64,000 nucleotides of DNA from Parietaria judaica (GCA_954871525.1 OX940861.1:34733201-34797200); one strand, 5' to 3'; numbered from the stretch's first letter, positions 1-11,063 are shown. Notes: a model not told the origin generated them from the sequence alone. Numbers and translations are program-made.

Positions 1-295
1 CGGCTCCTCCAGCCCAGCGATGATCCGCATCTGCGTCGTCTTCCCCGCGCCGTTCACGCCGACGAGGCCGACCTTCTCGCCCTTCTTCACCTCCCAGGTG
101 ATGTCCTTCAGCACGGTCATCCCTTTGTACGCCTTCGTCACGTTCTCGAGCTTGATCCCCGACGAGATTCCCGAGCTCGGCTGCTTGCTCCCGCGGCGGC
201 GATCGACCGCGTCGCCGGGGATCGATGAGGGTGGTGGCGGTGAAGAAGGCCGATCGGAGGTCGAGGCGGTGGAGCTTGGTCATGGCGATGTCCAT
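1..295 (-). pseudogene. ABCF5-like (GCN-type ABC-F ATPase) 5' fragment, frameshifted, runs off left edge
   Basis: Read on the minus strand, positions 178 to 1 encode SSGIKLENVTKAYKG, then TVLKDITWEVKKGEKVGLVG and a Walker A NGAGKTT followed by RIIAGLEEP. This is the first nucleotide-binding domain of plant ABC-F proteins of the ABCF5 type, soluble ATPases related to translation factors. An ATG at 295-293 opens MDIAMTKLHRLDLRSAFFT, which looks like the transit-peptide start of the same gene, but it is in a different reading frame from the ATPase part. The two frames meet near 215-225, and the linker normally found between the transit peptide and the ATPase is much shorter here. I infer an internal deletion with a frameshift, so a truncated copy rather than a working gene. 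An unannotated intron is an alternative. Everything after Walker A lies outside the window. Family assignment is from motif recognition. Confidence 0.62.
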
Positions 296-473
296 GTCTG
301 TTTGGCGAGCGAGAAAGTCCGAGAAAATCAAGATGGAAAACTTTCTCGCTCACTCTATCTTGTTCTAAGCTTCTCCGTGTTTATATTTATTGCTACATAT
401 ATTATAAAAATTACGTGTCTTTTTTTAAATCCACGAAAATTACGCAATATAACAGACACAAATGCATAAATAA

Positions 474-490
474 TATATATATATATATAT
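474..490. repeat. (AT)n microsatellite
   Basis: Short run of alternating A and T just before the first Copia insertion. The 20 bp between it and the target-site duplication at 510-514 is AT-rich host sequence. Confidence 0.7.
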
Positions 491-514
491 CATTATAAAT
501 GTCTTTTTCTTCCT

Positions 515-627
515 TGTTGTGAATAATTGTAATTAGCGTGTGTTAATTACTGTTCATAGCTTTAGGTTGTATAAATAGCTTTACCAATCAATGAGAAAGA
601 CACAAGTTGACAACCCAAACAACAACA
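515..627 (+). repeat. 5' LTR of Copia E1
   Basis: 113 bp, TG at the start and CA at the end. It matches 5661-5773 except for two substitutions near its start (AGCGTGTG here, AGTGTATG there). It is unusually short for a Copia LTR, close to the size seen in TRIM elements, although the internal region is full-sized. Confidence 0.95.
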
Positions 628-639
628 TGGTATCAGAGC
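628..639 (+). promoter_or_regulatory. Primer binding site of E1 (tRNA-Met type)
   Basis: TGGTATCAGAGC begins on the base after the 5' LTR and is complementary to the 3' end of plant initiator methionine tRNA, the usual primer of Copia elements. Confidence 0.93.
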
Positions 640-1523
640 TCGGGTTGTGAGCTTACCGGAGCAGCGCTGGTGTCTTGCCGGAGTTCGGACCGTGCGCGAT
701 GGAGGAACTCGGTGGCTGCTGCTCGGAGTTTGGGTTGTGAAGCTCGAGGTGAGTTCGAGGACTCAGAGAGCGTGTAGAGAAGGTCTGGTCGCGTTCTAGA
801 CTGGGTCTAGGGCTTGTGAAGACAGAGCTTCGATCGGAGGAGGATCGTGGAGCTTCGCCGAAGGTCTGAGGATCAGAGACTGGTGTCAAATCGCAGATCT
901 GACCTAGCCCAGTCGAGATTGAATCGTGTCTGACATCGGGAAGCTCATCGAGATCGAGTTAGGGCTTCGTTTCAGATCGAAGGAAATCGAAGAAGGAGCT
1001 CGCCTGAGACTCGTGGTCGCCGGAGAAGAAGGAGAATCACGATTCGCCTGGGAGACGAGAGCTCGCCTCGTGAAGACTTTGCTGTTGCGATTCGCGATTG
1101 AAGACCTGACGCGACTAACCCAGAGGCGACGGTGGTCAGAGGGATTCCGGTAAGTTTGACGGCGGTCGTCGGCGATGGAGGGGTGAGCTCAGGCAGCTTC
1201 GGCGTGAAGGGAGGAAAGGCACAGAGAGAAGGCAGGTGTCGTACGAGAGAAGCGACGAAAAAAAAAGGAGAAATTAAAAGGAAAAAGGGAAATTCCTTTT
1301 TTGCCCTTTTAGTGTTTTCTGTGTGTTCCTGCTTCGTTTTGGTGTGCCAACGAGCAGAAATTACCAAGTTTCTGCGTGTTCCTGCGCCAAAATCCTTGTG
1401 CCAACGCCAGAAAAATATTTTTGTGAGATCATTCTCTGCCCTTTCCTTTTTCGTTTGTTGAACTTTGATTGGGTCTGGGGAGCCATAAGTTAGGATCCGG
1501 CAATAAGTTCAAAGAAAAACAGG

Positions 1524-4500
1524 ATGTTGGCGGCCGATTTAAAAGGAATGACAGACACAGAACTTGGAGAATTGGTTGAGTTCTTCAAAGTTTGGAAAGG
1601 GACTGGAATGTCGGGTCTTCTGAAACGAGAAAAGGTGGCGAAACTCGATCTCCAATCGATAGACTTGAAGCTCGATGGGCCGAACAGTTACTTGGATTGG
1701 TCTCTCTGAGTAGAGAGAGCTTTAGAGTCGAGGAACCGCGAGAGCTTTATTGCAGGGGAAGAAGAAAAGCCCGATGAAAGTTCCCCGAATTGGAAGGAAT
1801 GGAAGACCACTCACAGAGAGATTTATACGTGGCTACTTAGTTCGATGACTCGGGAGATTGCCAGTGAAGTTCAGATGCTCCCAACCGTCAGAGATGTCTG
1901 GGAAAAGTTGAGAGTATCGTACGCAGGTACCGAGAACAAGATGAGAGTGTTCCAGATCCTTCAAGACACCGGGCTAGTGGTACAAGGAGACAAGTCAATT
2001 GGGGAGTATGCGAGAGAGCTGAAAAGGTTGTGGGCTCAATTTGATTATTTCTCAGTGCACGGGAGTTGTGATTCTCTTAAGTGCACAAAGAGTCAAGAAA
2101 CGGCGGAGATCAGAACGATGAGATTCCTGGAGAAGTTGAACCCGACCTTCAATCAGAGGAGTTCAATAATTCTATCAAGTAAGGAAATTCCGTCATTGGA
2201 CGAGACAATTGCAGCGATGGTCGAGGAAGAGACCATTATGCGAGTACATGCCGAGACCGGAGATGCTACGGGGATGAGGTCTGCACTGACTGTTGGAGCG
2301 AGCGACAATAGAGACCACAAAGAGACTCGGCAGTGTTACAACTGTGGTGCGACTGACCACCTGAGGGCGGCATGTCCAAAGGCACCGAAGGATAGGGAGT
2401 ACGGCAATCGAGGACAGTCTAGTTCGCGTGGGCGTGGACAATTTGGAGGCCGTGGCCGTGGTGATCGTAGAGGGGGTTACACCGGTAGCCATCGTGCACA
2501 CCTGATGGCTGGAGACGATGAGAAGGAAGACACGAAGATGTCCGGGGCAAGTGCGGTTGGCGAGTTGATGTTGCATCACCAACGCATGGGACACCCATCT
2601 TTTGGAACATTGAAGATGTTATATCCATTATTGTATGAAAAGTCTGATAAACAGAAACTTGTATGTGATTCGTGTGAATTTGGAAAACACACCCGGAGCT
2701 CTTATGTTAGCTCGGGCAGAAGAAGCATTCACCCTTTCGATTTGATTCATTCAGATGTATGGGGACCATGTCCCACGACTTCAATGCATGGGTATCGTTA
2801 TTTTGTGACGTTTATTGATTGTCATACTCGTGTTACTTGGTTATATCTGATGAAAAACAAGAGTGAAGTGCTTACATGTTTCAAAGACTTTCACAAAAGG
2901 GTTCAGACTCGTTACGGTGCCGTGTTGAAGGTTCTAGTATCTCGGTATCATTATGTGGTCAAGATACTGAGGTCAGATAATGGGACGGAGTAAATCAATA
3001 AGGCCTTCAGAGACTATTTATCCCTATATGGGATCGATCATCAGACTACGTGCCCGTATACCTCAGAACAGAATAGAGTTGCTAAACGGAAGAACCGACA
3101 TCTTCTCGAAATAGCTCAGTGTATGATGATCGGGAGGAATGTTCCAAAGTACTTGTGGGGGGGGAGCCGTTATGACAGCGGCGTACTTAGTGAACAAGAT
3201 GTCGTCGAGGGTGCTAAATGGAAGAACACCAATGGAGAGGAGTTGCGAGTCGGAGCTCGGTCTAGTTAGGGCTTCGTTTCAGATCGAAGGAAATCGAAGA
3301 AGGAGCTCGCCTGAGACTCGTGGTCGCCGGAGAAGAAGGAGAATCGCGATTCGCCGCCTGGGAGATGTTGGGACTAAGCACCGAAGGACTTGTTCCGAAC
3401 AAAGTTTGGGGATGTGTGTGCTTTGTCAAGGACAACAGGCCAGGAGTCGGGAAGTTGGACCCTAGAGCCGTGAAGTGTATCTTTGTAGGATACTCTCCTA
3501 CTCAGAAATGTTATATATGTTGGAGCCCTGTCGAGAAGCGACAGTTTGTGAGCATGGATGTGACCTTCCGTGAGCATGAATCCTACTACGACGTGCCTGT
3601 TTCTTCCCCCTTTGGAGACTCGCATGATACGCGAGAGGGGGAGAATAGTGGCAGTGGCCCTGGTTCTTGTTCCAGCCCATCCACAGTGACTGTGGTGAGA
3701 CGTCCAGTTTCGTATGATTCGAGCTCGGAGTCAGAGACTGAGGTGATAGAGGTCAGCGGAGGTGACAGAGGTCAGGTTCACGGCGAGAGCTCAGGGTCGG
3801 AGAGTGACGAGGAGACTCATGTGACTGACGGGGTCTGAGATCAAGCTCACGGGGAGATGAGTGCTCCAACAGAGAGGAACGCAGAGAGAAGTGGAGGTCC
3901 AGCTCAGGGGGAGCTGAAGGTGTATACGAGGAGGAGGCGACAGGATCAGGCAATGCTCGAGCCACCTACACCTGTGGAAGCTACTTTGCGGAGGAGCTCG
4001 CGAAGTAATGCAGGATGCTCTCCGAACAGATACGGCTACGACATTGGAGATTATGTCTCGTATGAGAACCTCGGGGATGAAGCTCGCGCAATGTTCACGT
4101 CTCTAGATGCGGTCACTATTCCCAAAACATGGCAGCAAGCGATGGCGGATCCGAAGTGGAAAGCTGCGATGAAGGAAGAACTCGGTGCCTTGGAAAAGAA
4201 CAAAACGTGGGATCTTGTCTCGCTACCAGCGCGGAAGAAGGCTGTGGGGTGTAGATGGGTATTCACAGTCAAGCAAAACCCGGAAGGGCGAATTGAGCGA
4301 TACAAGGCACGGTTAGTTGCGAAGGGGTATAGTCAGACGTATGGCATCGACTATGACGAGCCATTCGCACCGGTGGCGAAGATGAGTACCGTGAGGACTC
4401 TTGTATCGGTGGCAGCCAATCGTGGATGGAAGCTGCACCAACTTGATGTGAAGAATGCGTTTCTTCACGGAGACTTGATGGAGGAAGTGTACATGGAGAT

Positions 4501-5653
4501 GCCGCCAGGATTTGGGACTGAGGAGACGATAGGGAAGGTGGTCAGGATGAAGAAGTCGTTGTATGGTCTGAAGCAATCTCCGAGAGCCTGGTTTGATCGA
4601 TTCAGAAAGGCTATGATAGATATCGGATACAAGCAAATCAACGCTGACCACACGGTTTTCCATCAGCGGCGAGGAGATCGGACCACGATACTCGCGGTGT
4701 ATGTGGACGATATAATCATCACGGGTGATGATGAGGGTGAAATCACTCGGTTGAAGGAGAGACTTGGGAAGCAGTTTGAAGTGAAGGATCTAGGGGGTCT
4801 GAAATAATTTCTAGGGATTGAGGTGGTTCGAGGACCAAAGGGAATAGTCCTAAACCAGAGAAAGTATGCCCTAGATCTCCTTACAGAAACTGGAATGCTA
4901 GGATGCAAGCCCGCGACGTCTCCGATTGATCAGAAGACCAAGTTGAGTGCCGAGTCGGGGAAGCCAGTTGATCGTGAGAGATACCAGAGGCTTGTGGGCC
5001 GTTTGATATACCTGTGTCATACTCGTCCGGATATTTCATTTGTTGTGAGCGTGGTGAGCCGCTACATGCATGATCTGAGAGATGGACATATGACAGCAGT
5101 ATATCGGATTCTCCGATACTTGAAGAGAGCTCCGGGAAAAGGGTTGCTCTTCGAGAAGAACAACCATCTCGAGGTGGAAGGATTTTGTGATGCCGACTGG
5201 GCCAATTGTGCTGATGATAGGAAGTCTACCTCCGGGTATTGTATGTTTGTCGGTGGCAACTTGGTGTCGTGGAAGAGCAAGAAGCAGTCAGTCGTAGCAA
5301 GGTCTACAGCGGAGGCGGAATACCGAGCGATGACTTCTAGTGTGGCGGAGTTGCTATGGTTGAAGATGCTTCTGAAGGAATTGAAGATGGACCAAGGCAC
5401 CGGGATGAAGTTATGGTGCGACAATCAAGCGGCGATTAGCATTGCCAATAACCCGGTGCAGCACGACAGAACCAAACACATCGAGATTGACAGATTTTTC
5501 GTCAGACACCATCTCGATAGCGGAGAATTGAAGTTAAAGCATATCGGAACAAGAGAGCAAGTTGCGTACTGCCTCACCAAGGGACTAGGCCCTATTGACC
5601 AGTTGAGATTATGTAACAAGATGGGCTTGATCGATATCTTTTGCCCATCTTGA
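1524..5653 (+). pseudogene. Copia E1 gag-pol remnant
   Basis: Gag runs from MLAADLKGMTDTELGELVEF (1524) and, after an early break near 1710, continues from about 1845 to a CCHC knuckle (CYNCGATDHLRAAC, about 2335-2376) and an RG-rich tail. At about 2538 it jumps straight into GAG-pre-integrase sequence (LMLHHQRMGHPS); the aspartic protease present in E2 is missing. The integrase core follows (HSDVWGPCPTTS, later SDNGTE) and stops at a TAA at 2991-2993. An 8-G run at 3158-3165 shifts frame, and 3239-3365 is foreign to integrase. More stops are at 3836-3838 (TGA) and 4805-4807 (TAA, where E2 has a Tyr codon). Reverse transcriptase keeps CRWVFTVK and YVDDII; RNase H keeps DADW and STAEAEYRA and ends FCPS at 5653. 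Dead as a coding unit. Confidence 0.9.
3239..3365 (+). other. Copy of the E1 leader inserted in the integrase region
   Basis: These 127 bp are absent from the corresponding place in E2 (after AATGGAGA at about 36085). Most of them (3263-3365) repeat the element's own untranslated leader at about 957-1054 with one substitution and a 3-bp insertion. Both junctions carry GGAGA. 127 is not a multiple of three, so the reading frame is broken. Confidence 0.88.
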
Positions 5654-5660
5654 GGGGGAG

Positions 5661-5773
5661 TGTTGTGAATAATTGTAATTAGTGTATGTTAATTACTGTT
5701 CATAGCTTTAGGTTGTATAAATAGCTTTACCAATCAATGAGAAAGACACAAGTTGACAACCCAAACAACAACA
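5661..5773 (+). repeat. 3' LTR of Copia E1
   Basis: 113 bp preceded by the purine tract at 5651-5660 and followed by the TTCCT duplication. It is 98% identical to the 5' LTR. Confidence 0.95.
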
Positions 5774-5946
5774 TTCCTTATATAATAAAATTTATATAGA
5801 TTAATATTGGTAGAATCTGAGAATTTTTTTAAATTATTACAAAAATTATTTATATTGAGTAAAAATAAAATTATATAAAAATATTATTTTATCAAAATTA
5901 TTAATTTATAATATTACTTTAACTATTTTACTGTATTATTTATATA

Positions 5947-6359
5947 CAAGGGCGGAGCCAGGATTTTGTCAAGAGGGAGCGAAAAAAATTAAGCTGGAAT
6001 TTTTATAATATGATAAATAAAATATTTTTCATAATTAAATTTTAATAATCGATAAAATATTTAGTGATACAACTGTACAAAGATTATAATCTAATGTATA
6101 ATAAAAGAATATTTATATTAAGAGATGAGTAATAATAAATATTAAAAATATTAAAAAAATGAAGTTGATGGGAATTGAACATTAGTATTCTAACAGGGAG
6201 AGTTAAAATTTGTTCTCAAATAATCACTGCAACAGAGTATTAACTTTATTTAGTTATGATACATTCAATATATATTGTAAAATTGTGTATATTTATTTCA
6301 CGGATTTAAATCAAGTGGGGGCGGCCGTCCCCGCTCAGCTCTCGTTAAATCCGCCCCTG
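5947..6359. mobile_element. Non-autonomous hAT-type element (copy 1 of a pair)
   Basis: The 413-bp element begins CAAGGGCGGAGCCAGG and ends AATCCGCCCCTG, a short imperfect inverted repeat of the CAGGG...CCCTG type. The flanks are TTTATATA (5939-5946) and CTTATATA (6360-6367), an 8-bp duplication with one mismatch, as expected for hAT transposition. No transposase is encoded. The ends and sub-terminal blocks (GAGGGAGCGAAAAA, CAAGTGGGGGCGGCCG) recur in the larger element at 42479-43470, so the two belong to one family. Confidence 0.8.
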
Positions 6360-6367
6360 CTTATATA

Positions 6368-6889
6368 TAATGTAATTTTCTCAATATTTATCGACACGTG
6401 TAAGCTAGTGATGAATCCAAGAATTTTCTTGCCTGTTTCTTGTGATTGATTTTTTTAATATATATTTTAATTACGTATATATTTATAGTAAATTGCTTCA
6501 AGAATTTTTTTCAATTTTCTATTTCATTTAGAGTTTGTAACTTTGGCAAAATTGGATACATCATGCATTTCTTTGCTCGAAGATAGACCTCGCTTAATGG
6601 CCACAGATGACCCGAGGCCGCAAATGCTCGATGGTCGGTCGGCCTGTAAACAATATGAGGGCCGGCGTGCAAATTCGCCGGCCATCGGCCCGCTCCACTA
6701 TAAGCGATCCGACCACTACGAGGCTATGAAGATACACCTAAATTTTTCGTAGTTCATCCAGAATTGATCGTATTCCCGCGAATATCTAAACTATGAGATT
6801 CAAATATTCAATCATAATCATCAATGAAGGTTCAACTACAGCGCATTGTTAATAAAGTGAAATGAAGAAATTACAATATTCATAGTATG
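6368..6889. other. Non-coding stretch, no feature recognised
   Basis: AT-rich except for 6590-6730, which is GC-rich and holds a 69-codon plus-strand reading frame (6543-6752) without any motif I recognise. I do not call it a gene. Confidence 0.4.
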
Positions 6890-7685
6890 GGAGTACCATC
6901 TTCTTGCAGTATGCGGAATCCAAAGGAAACCGTGGCAGATAAGCAGTTTCGGATCATTCCCCAGAAACAACACAAACATGATGCCAAACCGCATTCGGAC
7001 CACGCAGAGCCGAACAACGAAGAATGCAAAGAAAGTGAAGAGCGCACCTACAGCGTTCTTAAATCTGTTTAGCGGCCCAAAACAATCACGGATTCTAAGA
7101 TACCTGCGGCATATAAGCCTTTTTCAGATGAGCCACCAAGAACAATCCACCGATATAAGCTGATTCCGACCAAAACGGATTCATAACACGCAGAACCAGA
7201 CTATGAAGAACACGAATAAAGTGACCAAGCAAAACCTACAACATAATCAGAGTACCATTTCCATTCAGTAGACACGAGCTCTTCTACAAAACAAGCTCAG
7301 AATCCGTAGAGAATCACCGAGAACAATCCACCAAAAAAAGCTGATTCCCGCCAAACCAGATTCAAAACCTGGACAGAACCGGACCACGAAGAACGCAAAG
7401 AAAGCGACAAACGAAACTCGCGATGATATATTCACAATTCACATAGCATTTCACTCTAGGAGACACGAACTCTTCCGTGAAACAAACCCGGAATCCGTAG
7501 AAAACCGCAGCACAGAAGCCTTTCAGATCAATCACCAAGAACAAATTCACCAAAAAAAACTCTAAATTCGCATTTCCATTCCAAATTCTATTTACACGAG
7601 CTCTTGCATCTGAATCCCTAGCAGATCAGTCACCAAGAACAAATTCACCAAAAAAGACCGATTCGCAACGCTAAACAAAACCTGA
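6890..7685 (-). repeat. Diverged tandem repeats, about 180-190 bp period
   Basis: Three to four degenerate copies of one unit. Recognisable pieces are ACCAAGAACAA-TCACC (about 7134, 7316, 7536, 7632), GACACGA-CTCTTC (about 7268, 7461, 7592) and CGAAGAA-GCAAAGAAAG (about 7015, 7387). The block follows a minus-strand exon-like segment ending at about 7691, so it reads most simply as an intron expanded by internal tandem duplication. No second exon was found below it. Confidence 0.55.
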
Positions 7686-7690
7686 TTCGA

Positions 7691-7786
7691 AATCGGGCTA
7701 CGAAGGGCGCGAGGCGGAGAGCTTGAGGCACTCGCTCTGGCAGCGGCGGAGACAGTCGTCGCTCCAGCTCGGAGCCTGGCGGTGGC
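7691..7786 (-). pseudogene. Short Ala/Ser-rich exon-like fragment, possibly NFD6-like first exon
   Basis: On the minus strand this reads ATARLRAGATTVSAAARASA, then SSSPPRALRSPISNQ, followed by CAG|GTTTTG, a plausible splice donor. An Arg/Ser/Ala-rich organelle-targeting-like start ending in a RSPIS-type motif recalls the first exon of the small NUCLEAR FUSION DEFECTIVE 6-like family, but this is a weak resemblance. No ATG is in place: the codon before the first Ala falls in sequence of the neighbouring LTR-like block (from 7787). I treat it as a 5'-truncated gene fragment. No downstream exon was seen. Confidence 0.35.
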
Positions 7787-8145
7787 TGATATTGAGTTTA
7801 TTAAATCTTTAGTACTTTTACCGATAAAGTTTCTTGCTTGCACTAACATTATTTCCTTCTTAGTTGTTTTCCTGTCATTTTGCTCGCTTCTATTGTCGTT
7901 TGCAGCTTGCAGGTGGTCTTGCTCATTCTTTCTTTTCTTTGTCGTTTTGTGTACAACTGATTTGACGATCTCGATCATCAAGCTATTAAAAGCTTCTTAT
8001 AAGATCCTCGTTCGTTGAATCAGTGATGTTAGTTGGTTGGCATATATAAGCCAAGCCTTTAGTTTGTAAATTACAATTAATTTTTGATCAATAAAATTCT
8101 TTCTTCTTCCTTCTCTCTCTTGCTTCAGATAGAAACTCTGTTTCT
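7787..8145 (+). mobile_element. LTR-like block, boundaries unresolved
   Basis: The block separates two minus-strand gene fragments and looks like an LTR in plus orientation. It starts TGATATTGAG, has a TATA-like CATATATAAGCC at 8041-8052 and an AATAAA signal near 8090, and ends in a pyrimidine-rich tract closing TTGCTTCA. I could not find matching target duplications, so it may be a truncated or rearranged LTR. Confidence 0.4.
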
Positions 8146-8441
8146 TAAAAGCTGACGCAGACGGCGCGCTCGCAGGCCTCGGCGCAGGCGTCGAGCTGGG
8201 AGACGGCGCAGACGGTGACGCAGCTCTCGGAGACTGGATCCTTGGAGATAGCGGCGAGCCTGCCGAGCATGCGCTTGGACGCGCACACTCTCTCGCACAC
8301 CAGCATCTCCTCCGAGCTCTTCTCTCTCCCGCCCTGAAGCTTCCGCTCCTCCGCTCGCCGCTTCTCCGCCCTAGCTATGAGCGCATACGCCGCCCCTACC
8401 GCCGGGACGGCGGCCAGGAGAGACCACCACGGTTCGTCCAT
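8145..8441 (-). pseudogene. Conserved small Cys-rich plant protein of unknown function, C-terminus missing
   Basis: The ATG at 8441-8439 opens MDEPWWSLLAAVPAVGAAYA, a hydrophobic N-terminal segment. A charged stretch (EKRRAEERKL) and a Cys-rich part follow: SSEEMLVCERVC, then SCVTVCAVSQLDACAEACER, then AVCVSF and a stop at 8145. I recognise a conserved plant family whose members continue for about 30 further residues with more cysteines after the VCV motif. Here the last codons and the stop come from the adjoining LTR-like sequence, and no splice donor is at the junction. I infer truncation by the 7787-8145 block. An upstream ATG at 8558 would add 39 low-complexity residues; 8441 fits the family start better. 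Confidence 0.55.
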
Positions 8442-8670
8442 GGCCGGAGAGAGAGAGAGAGGTGAGAGCGCTCCGGTGGCGAGAGTCCTTCGCCGGAGAG
8501 AGAGGGAGGTCGCCGGCGACGGAGAGACTAACGAGGGGAAGGGCTGAAGAGTGTGCATCGCACGTGCACAAACATGGGCTTTTCACTCCATTTCCAGTCG
8601 GGTCGGGTCCGTTGATTCAGTATTTAGGCGGGTTGACATGGATCACGATAAAGGAGCCTTATTTTTATTA

Positions 8671-9609
8671 GCGGTAAAAGTAGCCAAAGTTAGGCTAAGT
8701 GTGTAAATAAGTGGCCAAAGCGATTTAATATCGACATAAGTAGCCAAAGTTTATAAAACTGTGGACAATACAAATTCCATCCATTTCATGGTGTAAGTCT
8801 TCCAAGCATGGATAGGCTAAACTAATCACTAGTAACCCCTACATGTTGCGCAAAGTTAACAAAAATGATTTTTTTTTTCTCTGTAATTATGTGTGGTGAT
8901 TTCAAATGACTAAGTCCATAAAAGCATGGTACAATAAAATTTCATTAAATTAATAATCTTAATAAAATAATATTACAAAGTCTCGATTTTAGTCTTGGTT
9001 CTTACTAACAATGTTAGGCCAACAATATTAACGAAATTCTTATTTTGTACAAACTAAACTACCCACCATGGTACATTTTAATACACACAATGAGTAATTT
9101 TAAAAAAAATGTGGCTGGATGAGTATTTTGTACAATTTCCTTAAAAAAAAAACTTATGGTCCCTAACAATTAAATATATAAAGGTTTTATGTCAAATCAT
9201 GTGATCATAAATTACATGTGAAACCGATAGCACATTTTAATGTTTTCAGAATTGAGAGTGATTTTCATCCTTCTAAATTAAAAAAATAGAATCATTTCTT
9301 CTGAAAATCAGATTTTAGTCAAATCTTAACAAAAAAATATCTCGATAAACCCTAAAAAATACTTTGGAACGTAAAAAATTTAAGGGGTAATAGCGGCAAA
9401 AGTGGCCAAAGTTAGGCCTACTGTGCAAATAAGTGGCCAAAGCTTATCGCTCGTAGAAATGACGTGGCGAACAACGTTAGCATGAAATGGATGGAATTTG
9501 TATTGTCCACGGTTTTATAAACTTTGGCTACTTATGCCGATATTAAATCGCTTTGGCCACTTATTTGCACACTTAGCCTAACTTTGGCTACTTTTTCCGC
9601 TATTATCCC
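8671..9609. mobile_element. MULE-like element with about 120-bp inverted ends
   Basis: The right end (9473-9609) is the reverse complement of the left end (8671-8792): AGCGG-AAAAGTAGCCAAAG, then a block ending in ATCCATTTCATG. The right terminus is complete (ATTATCCC at 9602-9609), and the right flank TTTTTATTT resembles TTTTTATTA at 8662-8670; the left terminus seems to have lost its first bases. A third copy of the end sequence lies inside in plus orientation from 9384. No transposase is encoded. Another lone end of the same type (GGGATATTAGCGG) begins at 9630. Confidence 0.65.
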
Positions 9610-9639
9610 TTTTTATTTTGGGATATTAGCGGTATAACT

Positions 9640-10467
9640 ACCCAAGTTTTAACTAACTGAGGCGGCATGGATCCAAAATAAAAAAAATAACGATAAAAAA
9701 TACTTAAGAGTTAAGAAAAATGAGGCGACGTTTATTTCTGTCAACTTTATTTACAGAAGGTCAAATGTCACGCGACATCAAGCTGATCGAAATATTTGTC
9801 TTCTCAATTTCGTCCAATATCCGTCATACTACGTGTTTTTTTTATCAATGTCTGTCGAAAATAATTGTCAGATACATTGGTGGAACAAGGAACTACGACG
9901 CGAAGGGTTAGATTTATAAAAATAAAAAATTACACTTAGGCGATTATATTTAAATTTGGGAGAAACTTGAAGGGGGTTGCGGTGAAATTTTAGATGAATT
10001 TACACTAAAATTAAATGAAATTGTATAATAATAATTTTTTTTTGTTTAAATTCCACCTCCTTTCAGTTTGTTTCCGCAACTGTACGGAAACATGCGTCCC
10101 TAAAATTTGTCTCTATGTTTTTTTTTATATACCTATGTAGCCCCGATTGATCAAAATTTCAATGCTTATGCCACCAATACTTCTTTTATTTTTAACGAGC
10201 CTAATCCGGAAATTGGAAACCGTTATTTGAGTACTTATGCCGCCAATAATTCTTTCAACTTTAAGGGGCCTAATCCAGAAATCGTAAACCATTATTGCTG
10301 CTAAAAAAAAATTAAGAAATTTGTTAACCATTCAGCTTTAAATTATATACTTATGCCGTAAATATTTCAATTTTGAACTATGGGCCACTTAAAAAAATTA
10401 TATAGTTACTCTTTCAACAAAAAAAAAAACAAAAAAAAATATAGTTAGTAAGTAATTTAGCAAAGAG
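9640..10467. other. AT-rich stretch, no gene recognised
   Basis: It holds a partial MULE-like end at its left margin and two short related segments at 10133-10200 and 10216-10280 (TATGCC-CCAATA-TTCTTT followed by CCTAATCC-GAAAT), a diverged direct repeat of about 75 bp. No coding signal. Confidence 0.4.
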
Positions 10468-10483
10468 AGATAGTAGAATATCT

Positions 10484-10578
10484 AGTGGTTGCTAGATAGT
10501 CTAGTGGTAATTTCACACCATCTCTAAAGTGGAGGTTGTGAGTTCAATCTCCACTGCAGCAAAAGCTGCCTTAAAAAA
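10484..10578 (+). mobile_element. Short tRNA-derived SINE
   Basis: A pol III A box-like TAGTCTAGTGGTAA (about 10496-10509) and a B box-like GAGTTCAATCTCC (about 10540-10552) are followed by a short A run. The segment is flanked by a 16-bp duplication differing at one base: AGATAGTAGAATATCT (10468-10483) and AGATAGTAGAGTATCT (10579-10594). Size and structure fit a very short plant SINE. Confidence 0.68.
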
Positions 10579-10908
10579 AGATAGTAGAGTATCTCAAAAG
10601 ACTAAAAATTGTAAGTACACTTTTATATGTAAGTTTGAAAGAAACTTGGTAAGAAAGAAAGTTACCATTTGGACTCGTTCTAGTAAGTTTCCCATAATGA
10701 AATTAGTTCCCATAATGGTTAAGCTTCGTGCGCACTTTTGCTCCTCTATATAACAAATTACCCATTCTCTTCATCCCTACCTACGAGCAAAGCAGCCATA
10801 TTCGCGAAACAACGTTCTTTCTTTCTTTGCAAGGTACTCTCTTACTAGTTACTACCATTATATTATCTCTGTAATGTATGTCAACATAAGCAAACTTGTA
10901 CCAAAAGA

Positions 10909-10909
10909 G

Positions 10910-10952
<43 letters not shown>
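10909..10952. repeat. (TA)n microsatellite
   Basis: About 20 uninterrupted TA units in an otherwise featureless AT-rich interval. Confidence 0.85.
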
Positions 10953-10953
<1 letters not shown>

Positions 10954-11063
10954 GTATGACTAGTGGGAGCAAGAAAGAGAGAACTTATTGCATTACATTC
11001 ACTCAAGATAAAAATTTATGCATTTTGCATGTGTTGTAGCTACTGTATCTGTATGTATATTAC

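Larger units (their letters stand above)
515..5773 (+). mobile_element. Copia LTR retrotransposon E1, full length but defective
   Basis: A 5259-bp element bounded by 113-bp LTRs that start TGTTGTG and end CAACA, flanked by a perfect 5-bp target duplication TTCCT (510-514 and 5774-5778). A tRNA-Met-type primer site follows the 5' LTR directly, and a purine tract GAGGGGGAG precedes the 3' LTR. Gene order gag, integrase, reverse transcriptase, RNase H is Copia-type. The leader (about 640-1523) codes for nothing recognisable. The two LTRs differ at 2 of 113 positions. The element cannot encode its own proteins: it lacks the protease segment, carries three in-frame stops and at least one frameshift, and has a copy of its own leader inside integrase. 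It belongs to the same family as the element at 33444-38510. Confidence 0.95.

Noticed and set aside
20..469. 149-codon plus-strand frame at the left edge
   Set aside because: It is the complement of the ABC-F ATPase sequence; the minus strand shows a clear Walker A motif and family residues.
9384..9609. Independent small MULE
   Set aside because: It has plausible inverted ends, but the flanks AAAATTTAA and TTTTTATTT do not form a duplication; kept as an internal end copy.
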